The notes: generated by a model not told the origin, from the sequence alone. A stretch of 64,000 nucleotides of DNA from Bog-473 sp964457065 (GCA_964457065.1 CAYWDQ010000001.1:77412-141411), one strand, 5' to 3'; positions 16,241-25,006 are shown, numbered from the stretch's first letter. Translations and numbers: made by a program.

Positions 16241-18013
16241 ATGACCATCACGAGCCGGGGGGCGGTCGCACCGACGGGTGATCGGGGTGAGACGGGCGGG
16301 GGCGGATCGCCCGAGACGCTGGCTCCGTCCGACACCGCCGCGATCGATGCGCTCGTCGACGAGGTGGCGGACCACGCCGCGGCCTGGGCCGCCACGGACG
16401 CCGCGGCACGCTCCGACCTCCTACAGCAGGTGATCAACGACACCATGGCGGCCCAGGATGCCTGGCTGGCCGCCGCCTGTGCCGCCAAGGGCCTCACGCC
16501 CGGCTCGACCGAGGCGGGCGAGGAGCTCTTCGCCGGCATCGGGACGTTCGTGCGCATGGCGCGCCTGCTTCGCGACGCGTTGCGCGACATCACCAAGGAC
16601 GGCACGCCCTCCTTCGCCGGTCCCGTGCGCGAGGCGGCGGACGGCCGATTGCGCGTCCAGGTCTTCCCCGATGGTGCGTTCGACCGGATCACGTTCCCGC
16701 AGACCACCGCCGAGGTCTGGATGCAGCCCGGCGTGACCAGGGAGGCTCTCGCCCCGGGTCAGGCTCCCTCCTATGCCGACCCGGCCGCCCACGCCGGCAC
16801 GGCGCTGGTGCTGGCCGCCGGCAACGTGGCCTCGCTCGGCCCCCGCGACGTCCTCTCGAAGCTCTTCGTGGAGGGCAAGGTCGTGGTGATGAAGGCCAAC
16901 CCGGTCAACGACTACCTCGTCCCGCACTGGAGCAACGCCCTGGCGCCGCTGATCGGCGCCGGTGTGCTGCGCATCGTGGCAGGCGGTCCCGCGGTCGGGC
17001 AGCACCTGACCGGGCATGACCGCATCGACGAGGTGCACATCACCGGCTCGGACAAGACCTATGACGCCGTCGTGTTCGGCACCGGGCCCGAGGGCCAACG
17101 GCGCAAGGCGGCCGACGAGCCGGTGCTCGACAAGCCGGTGACCGCCGAGCTGGGCAACGTCTCGCCCGTGATCGTGGTGCCGGGCAAGTGGTCGATACCC
17201 GAGCTTCTCTACCAGGCCGAACACGTGGCGACCATGCTGGTGAACAACGCGGGCTTCAACTGCATCTCGGCCCGTGTGGTGGTCACCCATGCCGCCTGGC
17301 CCCAGCGCGACGCCTTCCTGGGCGCGCTGACGCAGGCGCTGTCGCGGATCACCACCCGGCGGGCGTACTACCCGGGCGCCGCGGGGCGCCGCGATGCCTT
17401 CGTGGCTCTCCACCCCGAAGCCGAGGAGCTCGGCACGGGCCCCGCCGACGCCCTGCCGTGGACGTTCATACGCAGCGTGCCGCCCGGGCGCACCGACGAC
17501 ATCTGCTTCAATGTCGAGTCCTTCTGCGGGGAGCTGGCCGAGACGGCCCTGACGGCTCCCTCGGTGCCGGCCTTCGTCGACGCCGCCACCGCCTTCTGCA
17601 ACGACGTCGTCTGGGGCACGCTGGGTGCCACCGTGATCGTCAGCCCCTCCTCCATGAAGGAGGACGCCGTCGGTGCCGCGGTCGAGCGGGCGGTCGCGGA
17701 CCTGCGCTACGGCTCCATCGGTGTCAACGTCTGGCACGGCCTCTCGTTCGCCATGGGCTCCACGACGTGGGGTGCCTACCCCGGACACGCGCGCACCGAC
17801 ATCCAGTCGGGTACCGGTGTGGTGGGCAACGCCGCCATGTTCGACCGCCCGCAGAAGTCGGTCGTGCGCGGGCCGTTCCGCTCCCGGCCAAAACCGGCAT
17901 GGTTCGCCACCGCGCCCGACGCCTACGACGTCATGCGCCGCTTCGTCGCCTTCGAGGCCGAGCCGTCGGCGGCCAAGATCCCGGGCCTGCTACTCGCCGC
18001 CATGCGGCACTAG
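16241..18013 (+). CDS. atypical aldehyde dehydrogenase-family protein
   Basis: A 590-residue ALDH-superfamily protein, longer than the usual roughly 480-500 because of an N-terminal extension of about 90 residues and an extended catalytic half. ATG 16241 follows GGAGAGGAC with suitable spacing. Landmarks are LAAGNVASLGPRDVLSKLFVE, VMKANPVND, VHITGSDKTYDAVVFG (NAD-binding GSxxxx), TAELGNVSPVIVVPG holding the general-base Glu, and NNAGFNCISARVVV holding the catalytic Cys. The usual C-terminal P-F-G motif is not clear. It could act on an aldehyde or acyl-CoA; the substrate is unknown. It is downstream of an LLM oxidoreductase and may share its transcript. Confidence 0.82.
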   Translation: MTITSRGAVAPTGDRGETGGGGSPETLAPSDTAAIDALVDEVADHAAAWAATDAAARSDLLQQVINDTMAAQDAWLAAACAAKGLTPGSTEAGEELFAGIGTFVRMARLLRDALRDITKDGTPSFAGPVREAADGRLRVQVFPDGAFDRITFPQTTAEVWMQPGVTREALAPGQAPSYADPAAHAGTALVLAAGNVASLGPRDVLSKLFVEGKVVVMKANPVNDYLVPHWSNALAPLIGAGVLRIVAGGPAVGQHLTGHDRIDEVHITGSDKTYDAVVFGTGPEGQRRKAADEPVLDKPVTAELGNVSPVIVVPGKWSIPELLYQAEHVATMLVNNAGFNCISARVVVTHAAWPQRDAFLGALTQALSRITTRRAYYPGAAGRRDAFVALHPEAEELGTGPADALPWTFIRSVPPGRTDDICFNVESFCGELAETALTAPSVPAFVDAATAFCNDVVWGTLGATVIVSPSSMKEDAVGAAVERAVADLRYGSIGVNVWHGLSFAMGSTTWGAYPGHARTDIQSGTGVVGNAAMFDRPQKSVVRGPFRSRPKPAWFATAPDAYDVMRRFVAFEAEPSAAKIPGLLLAAMRH

Positions 18014-18035
18014 CAACGAGCACCGGCAGAGGGAT

Positions 18036-18653
18036 TCAGCTCATCGTCTTCGCACGGAGCTGCGGAACGGCGTATGGCGCAGCCGCCACGATGGCGGCGA
18101 TGAGGCCGACGAACGCGCCGAACTCCCACCCGACGCCCGATCCACCCGGCTTGAAGATGAAGCCGATGAACACGAGCACCAGGTTGACCAGGGTGGCCGT
18201 CAACATCACCGTGAGGTGCGGGACATTGGCGGCAATCGGGAGCTCGTCCCACCCGGCACGCAGCGCGAGGTACGCGACGATGAGGATGCACAGGATCAGC
18301 ACGATGTAGAGGTAGCCGTGGGCCGAGAGCCCGCTTGCCGTCACCGTGATGCCGATCACGCTCACCCCGAACCAGGACAAGAACAGCGAAATGAACAGGA
18401 CGACCGAGGCGATCCCCGCGATCCGGTCCGCCAGCGACCAGCGGGCGGCATCGAACTTGTAGGGGGGGACGGAGGATCCGGTGGACGCCCGGGCCGCCGG
18501 TGCGTCGGCGGGTGCGCCCACCGCTGGGCCGGTGGCGGCTGCGGCTGGTCTGGGAGCGGCCGCCGAGCCGGCGCCCAGCTGGGCACCGCAACTCGGGCAG
18601 AAGGTGGCGTCCTCGGCGGCTTCGCTCTGGCACTGAGCGCACGTCTGCGGCAT
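18036..18653 (-). CDS. zinc-ribbon domain membrane protein
   Basis: A 205-residue protein with an N-terminal zinc ribbon (CAQCQSEAAEDATFCPSCGAQ, two CxxC pairs), an Ala/Pro-rich linker to about residue 65, and four hydrophobic segments: GIASVVLFISLFLSWFGV, YLYIVLILCILIVAYLAL, TVMLTATLVNLVLVFIGFIF and FGAFVGLIAAIVAAAPYAV. A GGAGGA site 5 nt before ATG 18653 supports the start. Such ribbon-plus-4TM proteins are common in actinobacteria with no known function. It is convergent with the aldehyde dehydrogenase. Confidence 0.75.
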   Translation of the reverse strand: MPQTCAQCQSEAAEDATFCPSCGAQLGAGSAAAPRPAAAATGPAVGAPADAPAARASTGSSVPPYKFDAARWSLADRIAGIASVVLFISLFLSWFGVSVIGITVTASGLSAHGYLYIVLILCILIVAYLALRAGWDELPIAANVPHLTVMLTATLVNLVLVFIGFIFKPGGSGVGWEFGAFVGLIAAIVAAAPYAVPQLRAKTMS

Positions 18654-18826
18654 GACGGTCCTCCATCTCTCAGGTGACGGGAGTCCCGCCCCCCGCCACG
18701 CTCCCGTGACTGCTTGGGTGCGGCACGTCAGATTCTACGGGGGTGTGCCGCTCCTGCCTAGGGATCCTCGGCCCCGGGTGGCTCCCAACGGCGCACGTCA
18801 GGGACTAATTCGGAGGTCCAGGCACG

Positions 18827-20065
18827 CTAGGGGTGTCCTGAGCCGTGCGTCCGGCTCGGGGTCGGGGCCGGTTTCGGGGCGATCAGGGTGAGCCGGGCCA
18901 CCGTGTTCCCGCCCACCGCGACACACGACGACGTGGTCGGACAGGACAGCGCCGTCAGGGAGATGGGCACGTAGGCCGAAGTGGACGCGCGGAACGAGAG
19001 CCCGCCATCGAGGCTCTGTGCGACTGCACCGGTGCCGACGGCGGGAAAGCCCACCCACTTCGTGCCGACCATGGCGCACTGGCGGGCCGACGGGCACGCG
19101 ACGCCGTAGACGTCGTCGACCGGTGGCACTCCCGCCGTGGCGAGCCAGGTGTGCCCCCCGTCGCTGCTGCGCAGCAGCTCTCCCTTGGCCGGCACCACGT
19201 CACTCACCGTCGTCGCTGTGGTCCCGGCGGCGATGCACGTCGACGTGCTCACGCAGACGGCGCTCTGCAGCACGCCGACACCCGCGGGGACCGTGGCCAG
19301 CGACCAGGTCTGCCCGCCGTCCGCACTCACTGCGATCGCGCCGGTCCCGTGGCCGTTGCTCGTGGGCACGTGGCCCGCGACGAGACACGAACCTCCGGCG
19401 GTGCACGAGAGGTCGTCGCCGGGGAGGAACGGGGAGGGGAGGTCGCCTTCCTGCTGCCAGCTCAGCCCGAAATCGTCGCTGTGGGCAGACCACGTCGAGA
19501 TGCCGTCACTGACGACGGCCGTGCAGTCGGAGGTGTTGGCGCACTCCACGCTGGTCACCGTGAGCGCGTTCGTGGGCGCGGTGACCGGCGACCAGGTCGT
19601 GCCGGCGTCGTTGGTCGTCACCACGACGCCGCTTCCCGGGAGCGATGCCCCGTTGGAGCCGACAGCCATGCACTCGGTCGAGGTGGGGCAAGAGATACCG
19701 CTCAATTGCGGTGTGCTCCCGCCGGCCACCTGCTGCGCCCTCCACTTCGTGCCGCCGTCGGTCGTGGCGACGATCACCGCCGCCCCCGCCGCGGGGGGAT
19801 TGGGCCCGGCGACCCCGACCGCCCAACAGCGCCTGGAGGTCGGACACGACACCGCACCGAGCTCGCCGGTGCCGTCCGGTGCCGGCTGCCCGACCACCAG
19901 GGGGGTGCCCTTCGGCTCACCGAGCACGCGGGCGGCCCGGGGCGAGCTCGGGTGTCCGGTCAGCGCACAGCCCGCTGCGGCGGCCGCCAAGGCGGTGAGG
20001 AGGACAGTCAGGCCGCCACCGCGTCGCCAGGCACGCCGGTGTCGAGGCACGGAGCGGGGAAACAC
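18827..20065 (-). CDS. predicted lipoprotein, seven-bladed Cys-pair/Asp-box beta-propeller
   Basis: A 412-residue exported protein from GTG 20065. Basic residues are followed by LTVLLTALAAAAAGC, a good lipobox with Cys near residue 33. The mature part has seven repeats. Each carries a Cys pair of the form xCPTSxxCxAVG (for example SCPTSRRCWAVG, SCPTSTECMAVG, ACPSARQCAMVG, SCPTTSSCVAVG). Six are followed by Asp-box-like S/T-x-D-x-G-x-x-W/F (TTDGGTKW, TNDAGTTW, SDDFGLSW, SADGGQTW, SSDGGHTW, SLDGGLSF). This predicts a sialidase/YCF48-type propeller stabilised by within-blade disulfides. No sialidase catalytic residues were identified; a binding role is more likely. It is divergent from the MarP-like protease. 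Confidence 0.72.
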   Translation of the reverse strand: MFPRSVPRHRRAWRRGGGLTVLLTALAAAAAGCALTGHPSSPRAARVLGEPKGTPLVVGQPAPDGTGELGAVSCPTSRRCWAVGVAGPNPPAAGAAVIVATTDGGTKWRAQQVAGGSTPQLSGISCPTSTECMAVGSNGASLPGSGVVVTTNDAGTTWSPVTAPTNALTVTSVECANTSDCTAVVSDGISTWSAHSDDFGLSWQQEGDLPSPFLPGDDLSCTAGGSCLVAGHVPTSNGHGTGAIAVSADGGQTWSLATVPAGVGVLQSAVCVSTSTCIAAGTTATTVSDVVPAKGELLRSSDGGHTWLATAGVPPVDDVYGVACPSARQCAMVGTKWVGFPAVGTGAVAQSLDGGLSFRASTSAYVPISLTALSCPTTSSCVAVGGNTVARLTLIAPKPAPTPSRTHGSGHP

Positions 20066-20115
20066 GGCAAGACGACAATAGCGGTGGGGGGCGGAAATTC
20101 CGGTGCACCGTTGGG

Positions 20116-20121
20116 TACCCT
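20116..20121 (+). promoter_or_regulatory. -10 hexamer TACCCT of the MarP-like gene (leaderless)
   Basis: TACCCT ends 6 nt before GTG 20128, with no Shine-Dalgarno present. Confidence 0.55.
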
Positions 20122-20127
20122 CGCACG

Positions 20128-21312
20128 GTGGATTGGGTGGACCTGTTGATCATCGGGCTGATGCTGCTGGCCGCCGTCCACGGGTTGCGGCTCGGTGCGA
20201 TCGTGCAGCTCCTCACCTTCGGCGGCTTCATCCTCGGGTTCCTGCTGGGAACGGTGGTGTGGGTGCCCCTGCTCAGCACCGGTCATGACGACGTGACCCG
20301 CTCGGTCGTCGTGGTCTCCCTCGTGATCCTCACGGCCCTCACCCTCGGCTATGCGGGCCGCGTGCTGGGTACGTGGACCAACGTCACCGTGCGCCGTCAC
20401 CATCTGGGCCACGTCGACGCGGTGCTCGGGGTCGGGGTCGCGGTCATCGCCGTCCTGCTCTCCGTCTGGCTGGTTGCTGCCGTGGTCTCGTCCCCCAACA
20501 GCCGCCTGACCTCCTTGGACGCGGCGGTGGCCAAGTCCGACATCCTCCACTCAATCGACAACGTGCTGCCCCGGGCACCTTCGATCTTCAACGACCTGCA
20601 GACCTTCTTGAACAACCAGGGGTTCCCCCAGGTGTTCTCGACGCTCACCCCGCCCTCGACCCCCTCGGTCTCGACACCATCGAACGCGGAGACCCGGGCT
20701 CTCGCGGACCCGGCGGTCTTCTCGACCGTCAAGATCCTGGGCACGGCGTGCAACAACGAGCAGGAGGGTTCGGGCTTCGTGGTCGCTCCGGGACTCGTGG
20801 CCACCAATGCCCACGTCGTCGCGGGGGAGGGCAGTGGCGACACGGAGGTCGTCGTAGGCACCACCACCTATGCCGCGACGCCTGTCCTGTTCGACCCGTC
20901 GTTCGACCTGGCGGTGCTGCGCACCGATGCCCCGCTCGGCCCGGCCCTGTCCATCAGCCCGAACCTCGTCCCCCGGGGCACACAGGCGGCGCTGCTCGGC
21001 TATCCCGAGGACGGACCGCTCATGATCGACCCCGCCGGTGTGACCGAGGAGGTCACCGCCATCGGCAAGGACATCTACAACAACGGGTCCGTGACCCGGG
21101 GTGTCTACGCCCTGGACGCCAACGTCGAGCCGGGGAACTCCGGCGGCCCGCTGTTGGCTCCCGGCGGCCAGGTCATCGGCGTCGTCTTCTCCCGCTCCAC
21201 CGTCTACCAGGAGGTCGGCTACGCCCTGACCTCCCCGGGGGTCCTGGCCCGCGTGCAGGCGGCCGAGCACCATCGCTCGGCGGTGGGCACCGGTCCCTGC
21301 ATCAGCAGCTGA
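20128..21312 (+). CDS. MarP-like membrane serine protease (CvpA domain plus trypsin-like domain)
   Basis: A 394-residue protein. The N-terminal 130 residues have four membrane segments of CvpA/colicin V production type (VDLLIIGLMLLAAVHGLRLG onward). A linker to about residue 195 is followed by a chymotrypsin-fold protease domain. Catalytic residues are visible: His in VATNAHVVAG, Asp in DPSFDLAVLR and Ser in EPGNSGGPLLAP. In Mycobacterium tuberculosis the homologue MarP is a periplasmic protease needed for acid resistance through a peptidoglycan hydrolase; the same role here is inference. The Cys pair near NNEQEGSGF and the terminus may form a disulfide. GH15 follows after 18 nt. Confidence 0.88.
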   Translation: MDWVDLLIIGLMLLAAVHGLRLGAIVQLLTFGGFILGFLLGTVVWVPLLSTGHDDVTRSVVVVSLVILTALTLGYAGRVLGTWTNVTVRRHHLGHVDAVLGVGVAVIAVLLSVWLVAAVVSSPNSRLTSLDAAVAKSDILHSIDNVLPRAPSIFNDLQTFLNNQGFPQVFSTLTPPSTPSVSTPSNAETRALADPAVFSTVKILGTACNNEQEGSGFVVAPGLVATNAHVVAGEGSGDTEVVVGTTTYAATPVLFDPSFDLAVLRTDAPLGPALSISPNLVPRGTQAALLGYPEDGPLMIDPAGVTEEVTAIGKDIYNNGSVTRGVYALDANVEPGNSGGPLLAPGGQVIGVVFSRSTVYQEVGYALTSPGVLARVQAAEHHRSAVGTGPCISS

Positions 21313-21330
21313 GCAGGCAAGAATGAGGTC

Positions 21331-23232
21331 ATGAGCCAGCCGATCGAGGACTACGCCGTCATCGGGGACCTGCACACAGCGGCCCTCGTCGGGTTGGACG
21401 GCTCGGTCGACTGGCTGTGCCTCCCGCACTTCGACTCGGCGGCGTGCTTCGCCCGGCTGCTGGGCGACGACCCGCACGGCTTCTGGAAGATCGCCCCCGT
21501 CGGAGCACCGGAGTCGATCCTGGCCACCCGCCGGTGGTACCGAGCCGACTCGCTCGTGCTCGAGACCGAGTTCGACACCCCCACCGGCACGGTGCGTGTC
21601 ACGGACTGCATGCCGGTGCGGGACAACCACCCGCACCTCGTGCGCTCCGTCGAGGGCGTCAGCGGCACGGTCGACATGCACATGGATCTCGTCGTCCGTT
21701 TCGATTACGGCGAGGTCGTTCCCTGGGTCACCTCGCACGAAGGCCTGGTGCGCTTCACCGCGGGTCCCGACTCGCTCGCGCTGTGGCACCGGGTCGACAC
21801 GTTCGGCAAGGACCTGCACACGCTGGCGGACTTCACGGTGAGCGAGAAGCAGCGCTACCCCTTCACCCTGGTGTGGCACGCCTCGCCCGAGGAGCCGCCG
21901 CCGCCGCTCGACAGCTACTACGCCGTCCACTTGACCGAGGCCTACTGGACCGAGTGGGCGGAGCAGTGCTGCTACCGGGGCCCGTACCAAGAGGCGGTGG
22001 TGCGCTCGCTGATCACGCTCAAGGCGCTGACCTACGAACCGACGGGCGGCATCGTGGCGGCGGCCACCACCTCGCTGCCCGAGGCGCTGGGCGGCAACCG
22101 GAACTGGGATTACCGCTATTGCTGGTTGCGCGATGCCACGCTCACCCTGGAGTCGCTGATGCGCGGCGGCTACTACACCGAGGCCATGGCATGGCGCGAC
22201 TGGCTCCTGCGGGCCGTCGCGGGCGACGTGTCGAGGCTGCAGATCATGTACGGGCCCGGAGGGGAGCGGCGGCTCGACGAGTGGGAGGCGTCCTGGCTCC
22301 CCGGCTACGAGCACTCGGCCCCGGTGCGGATCGGGAATGCCGCCTCGGAGCAGTACCAGCTCGATGTGTACGGCGAGGTCATGTCGGCCCTGTACGAATC
22401 GGCCAAGAGTGACGGCGTGCACAGCCGTGCGGCCTGGGCCCTGCAGGTCCAGCTGATCAAGTTCCTCGAGAAGGGGTGGGTCGAGCCGGACGACGGGATC
22501 TGGGAGGTGCGCGGCCCGCGCCGCCACTTCACGCACTCCAAGGTCATGGCGTGGGTCGCCGTGGATCGCGCCGTGCGCACTCTCGAGGAGTGGCCGGACC
22601 TCGAGGGGCCGACCGAGCAATGGCGCACGTTGCGCAACGACATCTTCACCGAGGTCTGCGAGAAGGGCTACAACTCCGATGTCGGTGCCTTCACGCAGTA
22701 CTACGGCTCGGACCAGCTCGACGCCAGCGTCCTCATGATCCCGCTCGTGGGGTTCCTCCCGCCGAGCGATCCGCGGGTGGTGAGCACCGTCGACGCCGTG
22801 CAGCGCGATCTCATGGACCACGGGTTCGTGTTGCGATACCGCACCGCCGACGACGGTGCGGTCGACGGGTTGACGGGGCGGGAGGGAGCGTTCTTGGCCT
22901 GCTCGTTCTGGCTGGTGGACTGCTTGCACATGATCGGACGGGAGGGGGACGCCCAGGAGCTCTTCGAACGGCTCCTGGCCCTGCGCAACGACCTCGGTCT
23001 GCTCTCCGAGGAGTACGACCCGCTGGCGGGACGACTGGTGGGCAACTTCCCCCAGGCCTTCTCCCACGTCTCGTTGATCAACTCCGCCTTCCGGCTGAGT
23101 GGGTCCGATCCACTCGCCACCCCGACGTATTCGGACACCGTGGTGTCGGACACCACGTTCCTGCACCGATCGCAGCGGAAGAAGAAGCTCGGGCGGGTGG
23201 CCGTGCAACGCCGGAAGGGCGCGTCGCGGTGA
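21331..23232 (+). CDS. glycoside hydrolase family 15 protein (glucoamylase/trehalase type)
   Basis: A 633-residue intracellular GH15 protein (no signal peptide). The N-terminus IEDYAVIGDLHTAALVGLDG and SVDWLCLPHFDSAACFARLL is diagnostic of the actinobacterial trehalase/glucoamylase-like clade. The central GGNRNWDYRYCWLRDATLTL holds the substrate-binding WDYR...WLRD motif. Catalytic Glu candidates lie near EQYQLDVYGEV and in the C-terminal LLSEEYDP. Mycobacterial relatives hydrolyse trehalose; others act on maltooligosaccharides. An AAGAAT hexamer lies 6 nt before ATG. It is 45 nt upstream of a dehydrogenase-like mini ORF. Confidence 0.92.
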   Translation: MSQPIEDYAVIGDLHTAALVGLDGSVDWLCLPHFDSAACFARLLGDDPHGFWKIAPVGAPESILATRRWYRADSLVLETEFDTPTGTVRVTDCMPVRDNHPHLVRSVEGVSGTVDMHMDLVVRFDYGEVVPWVTSHEGLVRFTAGPDSLALWHRVDTFGKDLHTLADFTVSEKQRYPFTLVWHASPEEPPPPLDSYYAVHLTEAYWTEWAEQCCYRGPYQEAVVRSLITLKALTYEPTGGIVAAATTSLPEALGGNRNWDYRYCWLRDATLTLESLMRGGYYTEAMAWRDWLLRAVAGDVSRLQIMYGPGGERRLDEWEASWLPGYEHSAPVRIGNAASEQYQLDVYGEVMSALYESAKSDGVHSRAAWALQVQLIKFLEKGWVEPDDGIWEVRGPRRHFTHSKVMAWVAVDRAVRTLEEWPDLEGPTEQWRTLRNDIFTEVCEKGYNSDVGAFTQYYGSDQLDASVLMIPLVGFLPPSDPRVVSTVDAVQRDLMDHGFVLRYRTADDGAVDGLTGREGAFLACSFWLVDCLHMIGREGDAQELFERLLALRNDLGLLSEEYDPLAGRLVGNFPQAFSHVSLINSAFRLSGSDPLATPTYSDTVVSDTTFLHRSQRKKKLGRVAVQRRKGASR

Positions 23233-23277
23233 CGAGACGGCGGCCTTCGAGCGGGGAAGAAGGAGGGTGAGGGACGC

Positions 23278-23322
23278 ATGAAGGCTCTGACCGTCGTCCC
23301 GTTGCAGGTCAACGCTCCGTGA
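23278..23322 (+). pseudogene. 14-codon ORF resembling the N-terminus of a glucose 1-dehydrogenase (truncated remnant or leader peptide)
   Basis: ATG 23278 follows a strong AAGGAGGG Shine-Dalgarno and encodes MKALTVVPLQVNAP then TGA. The first ten residues match what I remember of the start of zinc-dependent glucose 1-dehydrogenases of actinobacteria, a gene often found beside GH15 genes. The TGA overlaps the GTG start of the MBL gene (GTGA), so it now acts as a translationally coupled leader. No further dehydrogenase-like sequence is seen downstream. Confidence 0.4.
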
Positions 23323-24335
23323 GCGGACGGCACTCGCACGATGGGCACTCGCACCGACATGCCGATGCGGGCCTGCACGTGCACGACCCGGAAAGCGGCG
23401 ACGCCATTCCGGCTGTCCCGCCACCACGACCGATCGCCGCCGGCGTCCTCGAGATCGACACCATGCTCGGAGGTTGGGAGAAGGTGACCGCCGGCTACCT
23501 GATCGAAGGGCCGGCACCGGTGCTCATCGAGACCGGAAGTCAGACCTCGGTGCCTGTGCTGCTCGCCGGACTGGACCAGATCGGGGTCGGCCCCAAGGAA
23601 TTGGCCGGGGTGGCGGTCACCCACATCCATCTCGACCATGCGGGGGGCGTTGGTGACGTGGCCCGCGCCTTTCCCTCGGCCACGGTCTACGTGCACGAGA
23701 AGGGAGCGCGGCATCTGGCCGACCCGACCCGCCTCATCGACTCCGCGGCCCGCGTCTACGGCCCGTTGCTCGATTCCCTCTACGGCCGCCTCGATCCGAC
23801 GCCGCCCGAGCGTCTCCATGTGCTCGCCGACGGCGAGGAGATCGAGGTCGGCCCGGGTCGGACCCTGGTGGCCGTGGACTCACCCGGCCACGCCAAGCAC
23901 CACGTCGGGCTGCATGACTCTCTGAGCGGGGTGCTGTTCGCGGGTGACGCCGTCGGCGTGAAGCTGCCCGACGGCGGGGTGCTGCGCCCCTCGACCCCGC
24001 CGCCGGACTTCGACCTGGACCAGGCGATCACCTCACTGGGCAAGTTCGCGGCGCGCCATCCGTCCGGCATCGCACTGGCCCATTACGGACTGCTCGAGCA
24101 GCCCGAGGAGCTCCTGGCCGAAGCGGAGGAGACGTTGCGCCTCTGGGCCGAGACGGCGGAGCAGGCCTACCGCGAGGGCGCCGACATAGCGGATGCCCTG
24201 GCGACCCGCTTCGACCCGCTGCTGGGCGACATCGACGCCGCCCACAAGGAGAAGCTCGACATCATGAATGGCGTCCATTCGAACGCGGCCGGCTTCCAGC
24301 GCTGGCTCGAAGGACGCGACGCCGCCAAGAGCTGA
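23319..24335 (+). CDS. MBL-fold metallo-hydrolase with His-rich N-terminus
   Basis: A 338-residue metallo-beta-lactamase-fold protein. The zinc motif THIHLDHAGG (HxHxDH) lies near residue 105, a later His is in SPGHAKHHVGL, an Asp in FAGDAVGV and a final His in IALAHYG. The first 22 residues contain seven His (RHSHDGHSHRH, then LHVH). The family includes hydrolases of diverse substrates; none can be assigned. GTG 23319 overlaps the stop of the 14-codon upstream ORF by 4 nt and has no Shine-Dalgarno of its own, so translation is probably coupled. An ATG at 23463 (the M of DTMLGG) is too far in to be the start. Confidence 0.85.
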   Translation: MSGRHSHDGHSHRHADAGLHVHDPESGDAIPAVPPPRPIAAGVLEIDTMLGGWEKVTAGYLIEGPAPVLIETGSQTSVPVLLAGLDQIGVGPKELAGVAVTHIHLDHAGGVGDVARAFPSATVYVHEKGARHLADPTRLIDSAARVYGPLLDSLYGRLDPTPPERLHVLADGEEIEVGPGRTLVAVDSPGHAKHHVGLHDSLSGVLFAGDAVGVKLPDGGVLRPSTPPPDFDLDQAITSLGKFAARHPSGIALAHYGLLEQPEELLAEAEETLRLWAETAEQAYREGADIADALATRFDPLLGDIDAAHKEKLDIMNGVHSNAAGFQRWLEGRDAAKS

Positions 24336-24368
24336 GGGAGTCCGCAGGTCAGGCTGGCCGGGCAGCGC

Positions 24369-24641
24369 TCAGACGACGAGTTTGGCGCGCAACTCTTCCT
24401 GGCGGATCTCGAAGTCGTCCAGGGTGATCCGCCCCTCGGCCAGATCCTCGTGGAGCGCGGCGAACTGCTCGAGCAGCTGCGTCTGGTCCACCTCGTCGGC
24501 CGAGGCGGTCGAGGAGGGCTGGCCGCCCGCGGCGGCCTTATCCTCTCGGCGCGAGAGGCGATCGTCCATCTTCGCCTTGGCCCTGTCCTTCTTGGCCTGG
24601 TCGCGTTGCAATTTTCCGAATGTCGAACGTGCGCGTGCCAC
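24369..24641 (-). CDS. small charged protein with SHOCT-like C-terminus
   Basis: A 90-residue protein beginning VARARSTFGKLQRDQAKKDR. A basic helical N-terminal half is followed by an acidic helix pair (LLEQFAALHEDLAEGRITLDDFEIRQEELRAKL, residues about 58-88), which matches the SHOCT-type short C-terminal oligomerisation motif. GTG 24641 is preceded by AAGGAG with 5 nt spacing and is preferred over GTG 24647, which overlaps that site. No catalytic features. It lies downstream of the tRNA-Ser(CGA) gene on the same strand. Confidence 0.7.
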   Translation of the reverse strand: MARARSTFGKLQRDQAKKDRAKAKMDDRLSRREDKAAAGGQPSSTASADEVDQTQLLEQFAALHEDLAEGRITLDDFEIRQEELRAKLVV

Positions 24642-24750
24642 AGTCACTCCTTTCCGGTCGCCGGGGAACGACCAGGTGCTGCCGGCAAGGCGCCTGCCCT
24701 GCCGCTGTTCAGTCGCATCTCGCCCATGCGACGGGCCTTCACCGGCCCCG

Positions 24751-24780
24751 AGCGGAGGAGGTGGGATTTGAACCCACGGT
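24751..24780. repeat. 30-bp direct repeat, copy 1 (3' half of tRNA-Ser(CGA))
   Basis: Identical to 27951-27980, exactly 3200 bp away. Both are the 3' part of a tRNA-Ser gene plus two flanking bases. The 5' parts of the two tRNAs are also identical over about 27 bp. Confidence 0.9.
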
Positions 24781-24838
24781 ACCCATGAGGCACAACGGTT
24801 TTCGAGACCGTCCGATTCGGCCGCTCTCGCACTCCTCC
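24753..24838 (-). tRNA. tRNA-Ser (anticodon CGA)
   Basis: An 86-nt class II tRNA with a long variable arm. Acceptor GGAGGAG pairs with CTCCTCC, discriminator G is at 24753, and the T-loop TTCAAAT lies in a GTGGG/CCCAC stem. Anticodon CGA is at 24804-24802. CCA is not encoded. Confidence 0.93.
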
Positions 24839-25006
24839 GGGGGGCATGTTAGTCGCTCTGACCTGGTCCGAAGGCTCGGGTCGGAGGCCCGGGCCTCCTT
24901 CGTGGCGCGAAAAGGGAGGTCAGAATGGTGCGATCCGTCGCCGTCGACCGCATCGGCACGCGGGCCCGGCGCGCGGTCGCCTTGTGGCCACACCGCCATT
25001 GCAATC

